From: Flavobacteriaceae bacterium
Lineage (GTDB): Bacteria; Bacteroidota; Bacteroidia; Flavobacteriales; Flavobacteriaceae
Reading direction: 5' to 3'
Assembly (NCBI GenBank): GCA_947453195.1
Contig: CANGFO010000013.1
Coordinates: forward strand, 1 to 64,000
Length of the DNA: 64,000 bases
The position numbers and the translations under genes were made by a program. The notes under the pieces are model-generated. The model did not search any database and was not told the DNA's origin. It saw only the letters and a program-made list of their open reading frames with translations. This document shows, in pieces, positions 17,228 through 25,355 of the stretch. Within the stretch, counting starts at the first letter, position 1. Every line of letters starts with the position of its first letter.

Positions 17228-18139
17228 ATGAAAAAAATAGTTGTATCGTTTATTTTTTCTATGATTTTTCTTTCGGCTTTCGCCCAAAAAGACTTCCAAG
17301 GAATGGCTGTATACGAATCAAAAACAAGTACTTCCGACTTTAAAAAACGTTTTGAAGGCAACAAGGAAATAACTCCCGAAATGCAGAAAATGTTTGAAGA
17401 ACGAATGAAAAAAATGTTTGAAAAAACCTTCATTTTAAATTTCGATAAACAAGCTTCGATCTATAAAGAAGAAGAAAAATTAGATGTTCCGGGACAAGGT
17501 GGAGGAGGTATGCGTATGATGAGCTCTTTCATGGGCGGCGGCGGAACTTATTACAAAAATGTAAAAGATAAAAACTACACCGTAGATAAAGAATTTATGG
17601 GTAAGGAATTCTTGATAAAAGATTCATTAAAAATCTATAATTGGGTAATGGAAAGTGAAACCAAACTTATTGGAGGCTACAACTGTTACAAAGCAACCAC
17701 TGTTATTCCTGCTAGTAAAACCGACTTTAGAAACTTCCGCCCAAAAAGAGACGAAGACAAAAAGAAAGAAATCAAATCAGATTCTACAAAAACAGATGCT
17801 AATGAAAAGAAAACCAATTTCATGGATGGCATTGAGCTTCCTAAAGAAATAACAGTTACCGCATGGTATACTCCCGAAATCCCTGTTAATCAAGGTCCAG
17901 AAGGATATTGGGGATTACCCGGATTAATTCTTGAAGTGAATGATGGTAAAACGATTATTTTATGCTCTAAAATTGTATTAAATCCAAAAGACAAAGCCGA
18001 TATAAAAGCACCAAATAATGGAAAGGAGATTTCTCAAAAAGAGTACGACGATACAATTACCAAAAAAATGGAAGAATTCCGTCAGATGAATCAAGGCCCA
18101 GGTGGTGGCCGATCATTTGAAATGAGAATGAACCGTTAA
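17228..18139 (+). CDS. GLPGLI family exported protein
   Basis: This 303-residue protein has a signal peptide ending at SAFAQ and the family signature EGYWGLPGLILEV near residue 230. A Gly/Met-rich patch (GQGGGGMRMMSS, then GGGGTYY) lies around residues 95-110, and a charged Lys/Asp/Glu segment around 175-200. GLPGLI proteins are exported, Bacteroidota-specific and functionally unknown. The gene lies 68 bases upstream of a TonB-receptor-like barrel gene, the usual partner of this family. CATATTTG at 17191-17198 is a near-match promoter element. Confidence 0.9.
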   Translation: MKKIVVSFIFSMIFLSAFAQKDFQGMAVYESKTSTSDFKKRFEGNKEITPEMQKMFEERMKKMFEKTFILNFDKQASIYKEEEKLDVPGQGGGGMRMMSSFMGGGGTYYKNVKDKNYTVDKEFMGKEFLIKDSLKIYNWVMESETKLIGGYNCYKATTVIPASKTDFRNFRPKRDEDKKKEIKSDSTKTDANEKKTNFMDGIELPKEITVTAWYTPEIPVNQGPEGYWGLPGLILEVNDGKTIILCSKIVLNPKDKADIKAPNNGKEISQKEYDDTITKKMEEFRQMNQGPGGGRSFEMRMNR

Positions 18140-18207
18140 TAAATTACTCAAAAGGAAGAACATTCAATCTTCCTTTTGCTATTTAAAACACCCAAAGAAT
18201 TACAATT

Positions 18208-20922
18208 ATGAAAAAAAATATTTTCCTTTTATTATTATTTATTTCTTCAATTTCATTTGCTCAAAATATTCGTTTTGAAGGAGTTGTTACCGAAGGCGGA
18301 AGCACTCCTCTTGACATGGCAAATATTATGGCAGTTAATGTAGCTACCAAAGCTATGGATGCCTATGCTATAACCAACAACAAAGGGAAGTTTGTATTAA
18401 ACTTAAAGAAAAATACTTCCTACACCATCAAGCTTACCTACATTGGCATGCAAAACAAAGAAATAAATATAACCACTAAAGACGAAAACATTTCTCAAAA
18501 CATTTCCATGAATGCTGGCGGAATTGAACTTAATGACGTTGAAATTGTGCGAGAAATGCCTGTTTCTATTAAAGGAGATACCATTGTATATAATGCTGAT
18601 TCGTTCAAATCGGGTACAGAAAAAAAGCTTGAAGATGTCTTAAAAAAACTTCCTGGTGTAGAAGTTAATGCTGATGGTGAAGTTCAAGTTGAAGGAAAAA
18701 AAGTATCAAAATTAATGGTTGAAGGAAAAGACTTTTTTGATGGAGATACCAAACTGGGAGTGAAAAACATTCCAGCTGACGCAATTGACAAAATTCAAGT
18801 TCTTAGAAATTACAATGAGATAGGTCAACTTAAAGGTCTTGAAAACAATGAGGAAAATGTGGCCATGAATATCAAATTAAAAGATGGCAAAAAGAATTTT
18901 TGGTTTGGAGATATGAATGCTGGTTGTGGAACATCAAATACTGACACCAAATTTGATCGTTATATAGTAAATCCAAAAGCATTTTACTACAATCCAAAAT
19001 ACAGCATCAATTTAATAAGCAACTTCAACAATATTGGTGAATTGCCTTTAACCATGCAAGATTATTTTAAAATGACGGGCGGATTTAGAGGCATGATGAA
19101 AAAAGGGGGAAGTTCTTTTAATGTAGCCTCAAATGATTTAGGCATCACCGGACTTAGAAATAATAGAGCTAAAGAAATTGAAACCAAATTTGGCGCAACA
19201 AACTTTTCATACAATCCAACCAAAACATGGACTTTAAGTGGATTTGGTGTGATTTCATATTCTAAAACACAAATTGAAACCAATTCGCAGTCTACTATTT
19301 TAGCTTCAAAAACGGAAATAAAATCAACGGAAACTCCAGTTCAACAAACGAATTACGGACTTTTAAAATTAAGTTCTTCATACAAACCAAATTCGAATTT
19401 TCAATTTGATTATGATGTGTTAATGAAGAAATCAAACCAAGTAGAAAATTCACTAATTAACAGAGAAACCTTTGCGAATTCAATTACTTCATTAGATAAT
19501 ATTTCTACGTACAAAAAACAAAATCCTACCTCAGTTAATCAAAACTTTAGCATCTATTATACGCTTAAAGATAAAAGTGTTTTTGATCTTGAAATTCAGC
19601 ATTTATTCCAAGAGGAAGATCCTTTTTACAATGCTAATTTACGCTTTCAACCTTTTACATTTAATGGGTACTTTCCGAACCAAATCAGAAACGACTTAAA
19701 CCAATCTCGATTTGTGAAAACAAATAAATTGGATTCAAAATTAGATTATTATTACATGGTAACTCCAAAAAGTAATTTTAATGTTACGCTGGGAAATACT
19801 TATTCCTATCAAAACTTTAATTCGGGTATCTTTCAAATGCTAGATTCTGGAGTGAGGAATGATTTAACAGATGTATCCAACAATAATCAAGTTGTTTATA
19901 ATTTTAATGATTCCTTTTTGGGATTACATTACAAAATGTTATTAGGAAAAATCACTATTACCCCAGGATTTAGTGGGCATCTTTACAGCATGAAAAATCA
20001 ACAACTTGGCACCGATGTAACAAAGAATTTCTCTAAATTCCTACCTGATTTATTTGTTTTGTATCAAATTAAGAAAGCAGAAACTTTAACTTATAATTAC
20101 TCTTTAACCAATGTTTTTACCGATGTATCTCAATTAATTCAGGGTACTATTTTAAATGGATATAGTAGTTTATTTAGAGGCAATAGAGATCTTGAAAATG
20201 CAACTTCTCAAGTGCATTCGCTTAGATATTTTAAATACAACATGTTTAATTTTGAAAATATTTTTGCCAATGCTTCTTATTCTAGAACAACCGATGCGGT
20301 TAAAACTAGAGCAGAATTTACTGGCGTTAATCAAACTTCTACCCCTTACAATTCTAGCTTTCCAAATGAAACGGCCTCTGCAATGGGAAGTTACGGTCGT
20401 TCCTTCTTGAAAAATTATAAAGCTTCGTTGAATGCCAATGTAAACTGGTCTAAATTTAGCAATATTCAAAGTACTAATACCAATCAAAATAATGTAGAAA
20501 CGTATATAGAAAGTTTCACACAAACCTACTCTTTTAAAACTTCAACTATGTTCAAGAAAATGCCAAATATTGAACTGGGCTATTCTACAACCATTAATGA
20601 ATACAACCATACCAAATATTATACAAACACCCCATCCATCACTTTAGATTATTACTTCTTAGACGGGTTTTCTTTTGTCACCGATTTCCAATACAACCAT
20701 TATTATAATAATGAAAATACAATAGACAACCATTATCAATTCTTGAATGCAAGTTTAAATTATCAAAAGAAAGACAGTAAATTAGAATATAAATTATCGG
20801 CAACTAATTTATTAAACACTACCTCTTTAAACGACAATAATTTTAATCAATTCACAATTTCAAGTTCGCAATATATCGTTCAACCACGCTATCTAATATT
20901 TAGTTTGAAATACAATTTATAA
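18208..20922 (+). CDS. TonB-dependent receptor-like outer-membrane protein with carboxypeptidase-regulatory domain
   Basis: This 904-residue protein has a signal peptide ending at ISFAQ and a carboxypeptidase-D regulatory-like domain (about residues 22-105: GVVTEGGSTPLDMANIMAVN). A plug-like region follows (about 120-225: LEDVLKKLPGVEVNADGEVQVEG and KVSKLMVEGKDFFDG), then a long barrel ending in RYLIFSLKYNL. This is the outer membrane beta-barrel family that follows GLPGLI genes. It may be an importer or a surface adaptor; the ligand is unknown. It ends before a strong bidirectional terminator. Confidence 0.88.
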   Translation: MKKNIFLLLLFISSISFAQNIRFEGVVTEGGSTPLDMANIMAVNVATKAMDAYAITNNKGKFVLNLKKNTSYTIKLTYIGMQNKEINITTKDENISQNISMNAGGIELNDVEIVREMPVSIKGDTIVYNADSFKSGTEKKLEDVLKKLPGVEVNADGEVQVEGKKVSKLMVEGKDFFDGDTKLGVKNIPADAIDKIQVLRNYNEIGQLKGLENNEENVAMNIKLKDGKKNFWFGDMNAGCGTSNTDTKFDRYIVNPKAFYYNPKYSINLISNFNNIGELPLTMQDYFKMTGGFRGMMKKGGSSFNVASNDLGITGLRNNRAKEIETKFGATNFSYNPTKTWTLSGFGVISYSKTQIETNSQSTILASKTEIKSTETPVQQTNYGLLKLSSSYKPNSNFQFDYDVLMKKSNQVENSLINRETFANSITSLDNISTYKKQNPTSVNQNFSIYYTLKDKSVFDLEIQHLFQEEDPFYNANLRFQPFTFNGYFPNQIRNDLNQSRFVKTNKLDSKLDYYYMVTPKSNFNVTLGNTYSYQNFNSGIFQMLDSGVRNDLTDVSNNNQVVYNFNDSFLGLHYKMLLGKITITPGFSGHLYSMKNQQLGTDVTKNFSKFLPDLFVLYQIKKAETLTYNYSLTNVFTDVSQLIQGTILNGYSSLFRGNRDLENATSQVHSLRYFKYNMFNFENIFANASYSRTTDAVKTRAEFTGVNQTSTPYNSSFPNETASAMGSYGRSFLKNYKASLNANVNWSKFSNIQSTNTNQNNVETYIESFTQTYSFKTSTMFKKMPNIELGYSTTINEYNHTKYYTNTPSITLDYYFLDGFSFVTDFQYNHYYNNENTIDNHYQFLNASLNYQKKDSKLEYKLSATNLLNTTSLNDNNFNQFTISSSQYIVQPRYLIFSLKYNL

Positions 20923-20939
20923 TCTAATTAATTGACATA

Positions 20940-20975
20940 AAAAAACAGTTGCATGTAATTATGCAACTGTTTTTT
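20940..20975. terminator. bidirectional terminator
   Basis: A perfect stem AAAAAACAGTTGCAT with ATGCAACTGTTTTTT and a 6-base loop lies between the convergent barrel gene and the Spy-like gene. Confidence 0.9.
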
Positions 20976-20998
20976 TAAATAATTAACCTTAAATTATT

Positions 20999-21463
20999 TT
21001 ATCTGTTAGAAGGTTTTGGCATATCTTTTCCGTCTTCTATTCGTTCCTCTCTTCTATTCTCGATACGTTCTTCCATTTTTTCTTTTCTTGCTTCTCTTTT
21101 TTCTAACCATTTAGTATATTGATCAGGAGAAAGTATCTTTTTCATATTGGATTCAAAAGCAGCTTTTTCTTCTTGAAATTTAGCTTTTCTTTCTTTCATT
21201 TCCTCAGGAGTTAATCTTCCCCCACCTTCTTTTCTAGCTTCCATTTCGGCTTTTTTAGCTTCTCGAGATTCGATCTCTTTCATAGCCAATACTCTAACTT
21301 CTTGAGCTTGTTTTTCAGATAAATTCAAGTCTTTTGTTAGTTTTTTCACTTGTAATTCAACGCGTTGTTCTGTAGACAATCTTTGTTTTTGAGGTTCTAA
21401 TTTTTCTTGTGCAAATGTTGCGATTCCGACAACTAATAATGCAGCCACTAATAATTTTTTCAT
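20999..21463 (-). CDS. small exported charged helical protein, Spy/CpxP-like
   Basis: This 154-residue protein has a signal peptide ending at IATFAQ. The rest is a highly charged Glu/Lys/Arg helical stretch: RVELQVKKLTKDLNLSEKQAQEVR, then MKKILSPDQYTKWLEKREARKEKMEER. The pattern LxLSxxQ ... LSPDQYxKW resembles the LTxxQ proteins of the Spy/CpxP periplasmic chaperone group. Function is inferred only from the fold pattern. It is monocistronic. Confidence 0.7.
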   Translation of the reverse strand: MKKLLVAALLVVGIATFAQEKLEPQKQRLSTEQRVELQVKKLTKDLNLSEKQAQEVRVLAMKEIESREAKKAEMEARKEGGGRLTPEEMKERKAKFQEEKAAFESNMKKILSPDQYTKWLEKREARKEKMEERIENRREERIEDGKDMPKPSNR

Positions 21464-21580
21464 TTTTTACTATTTATTTTGTTATGCTAATTTGACATTT
21501 AAAAAGTAAATAAGTTTAATGCTTAACAAAAATTTAATAAAATTAACTTTCAAAATAAAGTCATATCATAACCATTGTTC

Positions 21581-21588
21581 TATATTTG
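21581..21588 (+). promoter_or_regulatory. TAnnTTTG promoter element for the cysteine-rich pair
   Basis: TATATTTG lies 56 bases before the ATG of the 124-residue gene and matches the Bacteroidota -7 element exactly. No convincing -33 TTG was seen. Confidence 0.55.
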
Positions 21589-21644
21589 TATCCGATTTAT
21601 AAACTTAGCACAAGTTTTTTCTTCAAAAGAAGTCTAAATAATTA

Positions 21645-22019
21645 ATGAATAAATTACTCCTACTAGTTGCACTGGCTCTTTTCCTAAAACCGGTATTTCC
21701 GGTAATAGACTATGTAGTTAATTATCATTATATTAGCACTGTACTTTGTGAAAACAAAGACAAACCCAAACTAAATTGTTGTGGGAAATGTCATTTGAAA
21801 AATGAATTAGCAAAAGTTTCTGAAGGAGAAAAACCAATTCAATCGAACAAAAAAGGCAACTTCAAACAAGAAGTTGAAAACTTATATTTTCAAGACATTA
21901 ATTCCTTGATTAAGCTGCAAAATATTTTAATTAAAAACATATTTACGAATGACTCGTATTCAAATCTTTATAGTTATTTGAAAAGCAGTTCGGAATTCCA
22001 TCCACCAACAATTTCTTAA
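21645..22019 (+). CDS. small exported cysteine-motif protein
   Basis: This 124-residue protein has a hydrophobic N-terminus (LLLLVALALFLKPVFPVIDYVV), then LCENKDKPKLNCCGKCHLKNEL, giving a C-x9-CC-x2-C cluster. The C-terminal half is unremarkable. Similar short proteins with this cluster occur in flavobacteria near genes for metal-responsive outer-membrane proteins. Metal binding is an inference from the cysteines. The gene lies 98 bases upstream of a second cysteine-bearing exported protein in the same direction. Confidence 0.72.
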   Translation: MNKLLLLVALALFLKPVFPVIDYVVNYHYISTVLCENKDKPKLNCCGKCHLKNELAKVSEGEKPIQSNKKGNFKQEVENLYFQDINSLIKLQNILIKNIFTNDSYSNLYSYLKSSSEFHPPTIS

Positions 22020-22117
22020 ATTTTATAGGTAAAAAAAAATGCAGAATACATTAGTAATTTTTTACTAGTGCTATTCCTATTGCGTCTACATCAATTTAAA
22101 AATTAAGAATAACTCAA

Positions 22118-23038
22118 ATGAAAAAAATAATTATAACTTTTATACTATTACTAACAACTTTAGTTAACTATAGTCAATGTGCTTGTTGTGCTGGAGCAGG
22201 AATTGGAGCTACAAACGGGGATTACAATAACGGAATCCTTACACTTCCAAAGAAAATGTTTGTTATTGAAGCTTACTCAGATTTTAGATCTATAAAAAAA
22301 GGGGATGCGCCAGAAATGGATGAAAAACTGCTAACTAGCATGCGTGTTAATTCCTTTGGAGTACGATACGGAATTACAAAAAGATTTACTATTTCTGCGC
22401 TCCTTCCTTATGTTAATTTATACACCAACGATGGCTCCGATAGTGGGTTTGGGGATTTAATTGTATTAGGCACCTACTCTTTTTATCAAAAAAATAATTG
22501 GAGTTTTGCTATTCAAGGTGGATTAAAATTACCAACAGGAATTCAAAAAGACTCCAATTTTGATGATTCTAAAATAATTATTGGATCAGGTTCCTACGAC
22601 CCAATGGTTGGACTATTGACTTCCAAAAAATGGGATAAATTAACTATAAACGCCAATGTTCTATATAAGAAATCGAATCCTGGTTTTGAAAATAATTATT
22701 ACGGAAGTTTATCTACCCAAAGCCTATCCTTGTCGTATAAAATTAAAGGAGAAGCTGCCATTTGTACCCTAGATGAGAACGACAAAAAAACTAAATCCAA
22801 TTTTGGCCTTTCTGCAAATTTAGGTTATACAGGAGAATGGCTTGACATGCTTAAAGAAAATGATATTGTAGATGAAAACTCGGGTCATTATTTAGGCTTG
22901 GCTAATTTAGGTGCAACTATTTCCTATAAAAAATGGGCTATCCCAATTAATTTTTCAGAACCTATTATTAATCACATGAATGGAATGCAAAATGATTTTG
23001 GTGCCCGATTTAGAATTGGAATTATTAGAGCATTTTAA
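22118..23038 (+). CDS. outer-membrane channel-like protein with N-terminal CACC motif
   Basis: This 306-residue protein has a signal peptide (MKKIIITFILLLTTLVNYSQ). The mature N-terminus begins CACCAGAGIGATNGDY. The remainder is strand-rich (FGVRYGITKRFTISALLPYV, GFGDLIVLGTYSFYQ, FAIQGGLKLPTG) and ends ARFRIGIIRAF, typical of the small 'transporter' beta-barrel group related to phenol-degradation channel proteins. The CxCC at the mature start is unusual and may bind a soft metal. The substrate is unknown. It is followed by a strong terminator. Confidence 0.72.
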   Translation: MKKIIITFILLLTTLVNYSQCACCAGAGIGATNGDYNNGILTLPKKMFVIEAYSDFRSIKKGDAPEMDEKLLTSMRVNSFGVRYGITKRFTISALLPYVNLYTNDGSDSGFGDLIVLGTYSFYQKNNWSFAIQGGLKLPTGIQKDSNFDDSKIIIGSGSYDPMVGLLTSKKWDKLTINANVLYKKSNPGFENNYYGSLSTQSLSLSYKIKGEAAICTLDENDKKTKSNFGLSANLGYTGEWLDMLKENDIVDENSGHYLGLANLGATISYKKWAIPINFSEPIINHMNGMQNDFGARFRIGIIRAF

Positions 23039-23043
23039 TTATA

Positions 23044-23078
23044 AAAAAAAGAGGACGCAAATTGCGTCCTCTTTTTTT
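23044..23078. terminator. bidirectional terminator
   Basis: AAAAAAAGAGGACGC (23044-23058) pairs perfectly with GCGTCCTCTTTTTTT (23064-23078) across a 5-base loop, between convergent genes. Confidence 0.92.
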
Positions 23079-23095
23079 AACTATTTGAATATCGA

Positions 23096-23440
23096 TTAAT
23101 ATTCGGTCAATTTGGTATACAAATCTCTGTTTCCTTTTAATTGATTTAATTGATCAGGAGTTAAACCTCCAAGTAATTTCAATCCATATCTATCAAAGAT
23201 TGCTTTTTTATCTTCTTCTCTTGCTGAATTTACAGCTTCCATACGCATGTTTAAAAGTGTCATCATGTCTTTCTTTAAACTCTCGTCCATGGTAACTAAT
23301 TTAGTTAAAGCATTATGATCTTTTACGATACTTTCTGTAGTTATCGCTTCTGTTTTAGCTTTTGCTTTTGATGCTAATTGAGCATTTGCATTAAAACTAA
23401 ATGCTAAAAATAAGGCTGCTATTGCAATGATTTTTTTCAT
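23096..23440 (-). CDS. small exported helical protein of unknown function
   Basis: This 114-residue protein has a clear signal peptide (MKKIIAIAALFLAFSFNANA). The helical mature part has KDMMTLLNMRMEAVNSAREEDKKAIFDRYG and LTPDQLNQLKGN, a second LTxxQ-type motif reminiscent of the Spy-like protein at 20999-21463. It is probably periplasmic. No named family is recognised. It is transcribed alone, between a terminator and lysS. Confidence 0.68.
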   Translation of the reverse strand: MKKIIAIAALFLAFSFNANAQLASKAKAKTEAITTESIVKDHNALTKLVTMDESLKKDMMTLLNMRMEAVNSAREEDKKAIFDRYGLKLLGGLTPDQLNQLKGNRDLYTKLTEY

Positions 23441-23513
23441 AATTTTATTTTAGTTGATTATTTAAGATGCTAATTTAATATTTTTTTTTACAAATAATAT
23501 AAAAATCAAAAAA

Positions 23514-25208
23514 TTATGATTTTAACTCTACTGTTTTAGAATCTCCTTCCACAACTACTTTAACTAATCCATGTTTAGAAAGTCCTTTCATTGCAGCATC
23601 CCATTTCTTTCCGCTTAATGAAGAACGTTCTTTTAATTGCCCTAATGGTTGGTTATTTTCAGATTTCAATAAACTTATGATTAGTTTTTCTTCTTCTGAC
23701 AATTCTACTTGCTTTTTTTCTGGTCGCATTTGAGGGAAAAACAACACTTCTTGTATGGATGCATTATTAGTTAAGAACATAATTAATCGGTCCATTCCAA
23801 TCCCTAAACCAGATGTTGGCGGCATACCGTATTCTAAGGCTCTTAGAAAGTCGTTATCGATAAATTGAGTCGCTTCATCATCTCCACGCTCAGCAAGCTT
23901 TAATTGCGCCTCAAAACGCTCTCTTTGATCAATTGGATCATTCAATTCAGAGTAAGCATTTGCAACTTCTTTTCCACAAACCATTAATTCGAAACGCTCT
24001 GTTAATTCAGGGTTGTCTCGGTGTTCTTTACACAACGGTGACATTTCCTTTGGATAATCGGTAATGAAAGTTGGCTGAATGAAATTTCCTTCGCACTTGG
24101 CTCCAAATATTTCATCAATTAATTTTCCTTTACCCATAGTAGCATCTACTTCAATTCCCATAGCTCTAGCTGCATCAAACAATTCTGCTTCGCTTTTTCC
24201 AGAAATATCAAAACCCGTAAAGTTTTTAATCGCATCGGTCATCGTTACTCGAGCATAAGGTGCTTTGAAACTTACTTTGTGTTCGCCAAAGGTTACTTCG
24301 GTAGTTCCGTTCACTTCCATCGCGCAATAATCTAATAAGTTTTCGGTGAACTCCATCATCCAATTGTAGTCTTTGTAGGCAACATAAATTTCCATTGCTG
24401 TAAATTCTGGATTGTGGGTACGATCCATACCTTCATTTCGGAAATTTTTAGAAAATTCAAATACCCCGTCAAATCCTCCTACAATTAATCGTTTTAAATA
24501 CAATTCATTTGCAATTCGCATATACAATGGAATATCCAAACTATTATGATGGGTAATAAAAGGTCGAGCTGCTGCACCACCCGCAATAGATTGTAATACG
24601 GGAGTTTCAACCTCCATATAACCCGCTGCATTGAAATAATTACGCATAGCAGTAAAAAGCTTTGTTCTTTTAATAAAAACTTCTTTCACTTGCGGATTTA
24701 CAACTAAATCAACATAACGCATTCTATATCTTAATTCAGCATCGTTAAAGGCATCGTGTACATTTCCTTCTTCATCGGTTTTTGGCATTGGTAATGGACG
24801 CAACGTTTTACTTAAAAAAGTAAAACCATCCACACGAACACATTTTGCACCAACTTGGGTTGTAAACAATTCTCCTTCAATGCCAATAAAATCCCCTAAA
24901 TCGGTTAATTTTTTAAACACTTGATTGTAAGTAGTTTTATCTTCACCTGGGCAAATCACATCTCTGTTAAGGTACAATTGCATTCTTCCTTCACTATCCT
25001 GCAATTCAGCAAAACAAGCTTTACCTTGATCACGCACACTCATCAATCGTCCAGAAAGTACAACCTTCTTACCTTCTTCAAAACCTTCCTTTACTTGCTT
25101 AGAAGTATGGGTTACTGGAAATAAATTGGCCGGATAAGGATTGATTCCTAGAGCACGCAATGCGTCTAGTTTTTCTCTTCTAATGATTTCTTGTTCTGAA
25201 AGTTGCAT
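23514..25208 (-). CDS. lysS: lysyl-tRNA synthetase, class II
   Basis: This 564-residue enzyme charges tRNA-Lys. An N-terminal OB-fold anticodon-binding domain (about residues 50-160) precedes a class II catalytic core with motif 2 (FRNEGMDRTHNPEFTAMEIY) and motif 3 (GLGIGMDRLIMFLTN). Compared with about 505 residues in E. coli there is an extra C-terminal part of about 60 residues after the core (KLIISLLKSENNQPLGQLKE, SGKKWDAAMKGLSKHGLVKV). It looks like a winged-helix module, as commonly seen in Bacteroidota LysS. TATCTTTG upstream is its promoter. Confidence 0.96.
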   Translation of the reverse strand: MQLSEQEIIRREKLDALRALGINPYPANLFPVTHTSKQVKEGFEEGKKVVLSGRLMSVRDQGKACFAELQDSEGRMQLYLNRDVICPGEDKTTYNQVFKKLTDLGDFIGIEGELFTTQVGAKCVRVDGFTFLSKTLRPLPMPKTDEEGNVHDAFNDAELRYRMRYVDLVVNPQVKEVFIKRTKLFTAMRNYFNAAGYMEVETPVLQSIAGGAAARPFITHHNSLDIPLYMRIANELYLKRLIVGGFDGVFEFSKNFRNEGMDRTHNPEFTAMEIYVAYKDYNWMMEFTENLLDYCAMEVNGTTEVTFGEHKVSFKAPYARVTMTDAIKNFTGFDISGKSEAELFDAARAMGIEVDATMGKGKLIDEIFGAKCEGNFIQPTFITDYPKEMSPLCKEHRDNPELTERFELMVCGKEVANAYSELNDPIDQRERFEAQLKLAERGDDEATQFIDNDFLRALEYGMPPTSGLGIGMDRLIMFLTNNASIQEVLFFPQMRPEKKQVELSEEEKLIISLLKSENNQPLGQLKERSSLSGKKWDAAMKGLSKHGLVKVVVEGDSKTVELKS

Positions 25209-25227
25209 AGGATATTTTTTAAGCGTT

Positions 25228-25235
25228 CAAAGATA
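25228..25235 (-). promoter_or_regulatory. TAnnTTTG promoter element for lysS
   Basis: TATCTTTG on the minus strand lies 19 bases before the ATG and is a perfect -7 match. Confidence 0.6.
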
Positions 25236-25308
25236 ATAAAAGATTGGGTATTGTAGAATTATGAATTAATATTTTATTGATCAGATTTATTGAAAATGGC
25301 ACTAAAAA

Positions 25309-25333
25309 AAATGCCTCACAAAGTGAGGCATTT
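25309..25333 (-). terminator. terminator of hppA
   Basis: AAATGCCTCAC (25309-25319) pairs with GTGAGGCATTT (25323-25333) across a 3-base loop. On the minus strand a run of T follows directly. Confidence 0.9.
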
Positions 25334-25355
25334 AAAAGTATATTCATTTTGAAGA

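Noticed and set aside
20156..20523. Open frames of 84 and 117 codons inside the 904-residue barrel gene
   Set aside because: They lie wholly within a well-supported gene on other frames and show no family motif or start signals.
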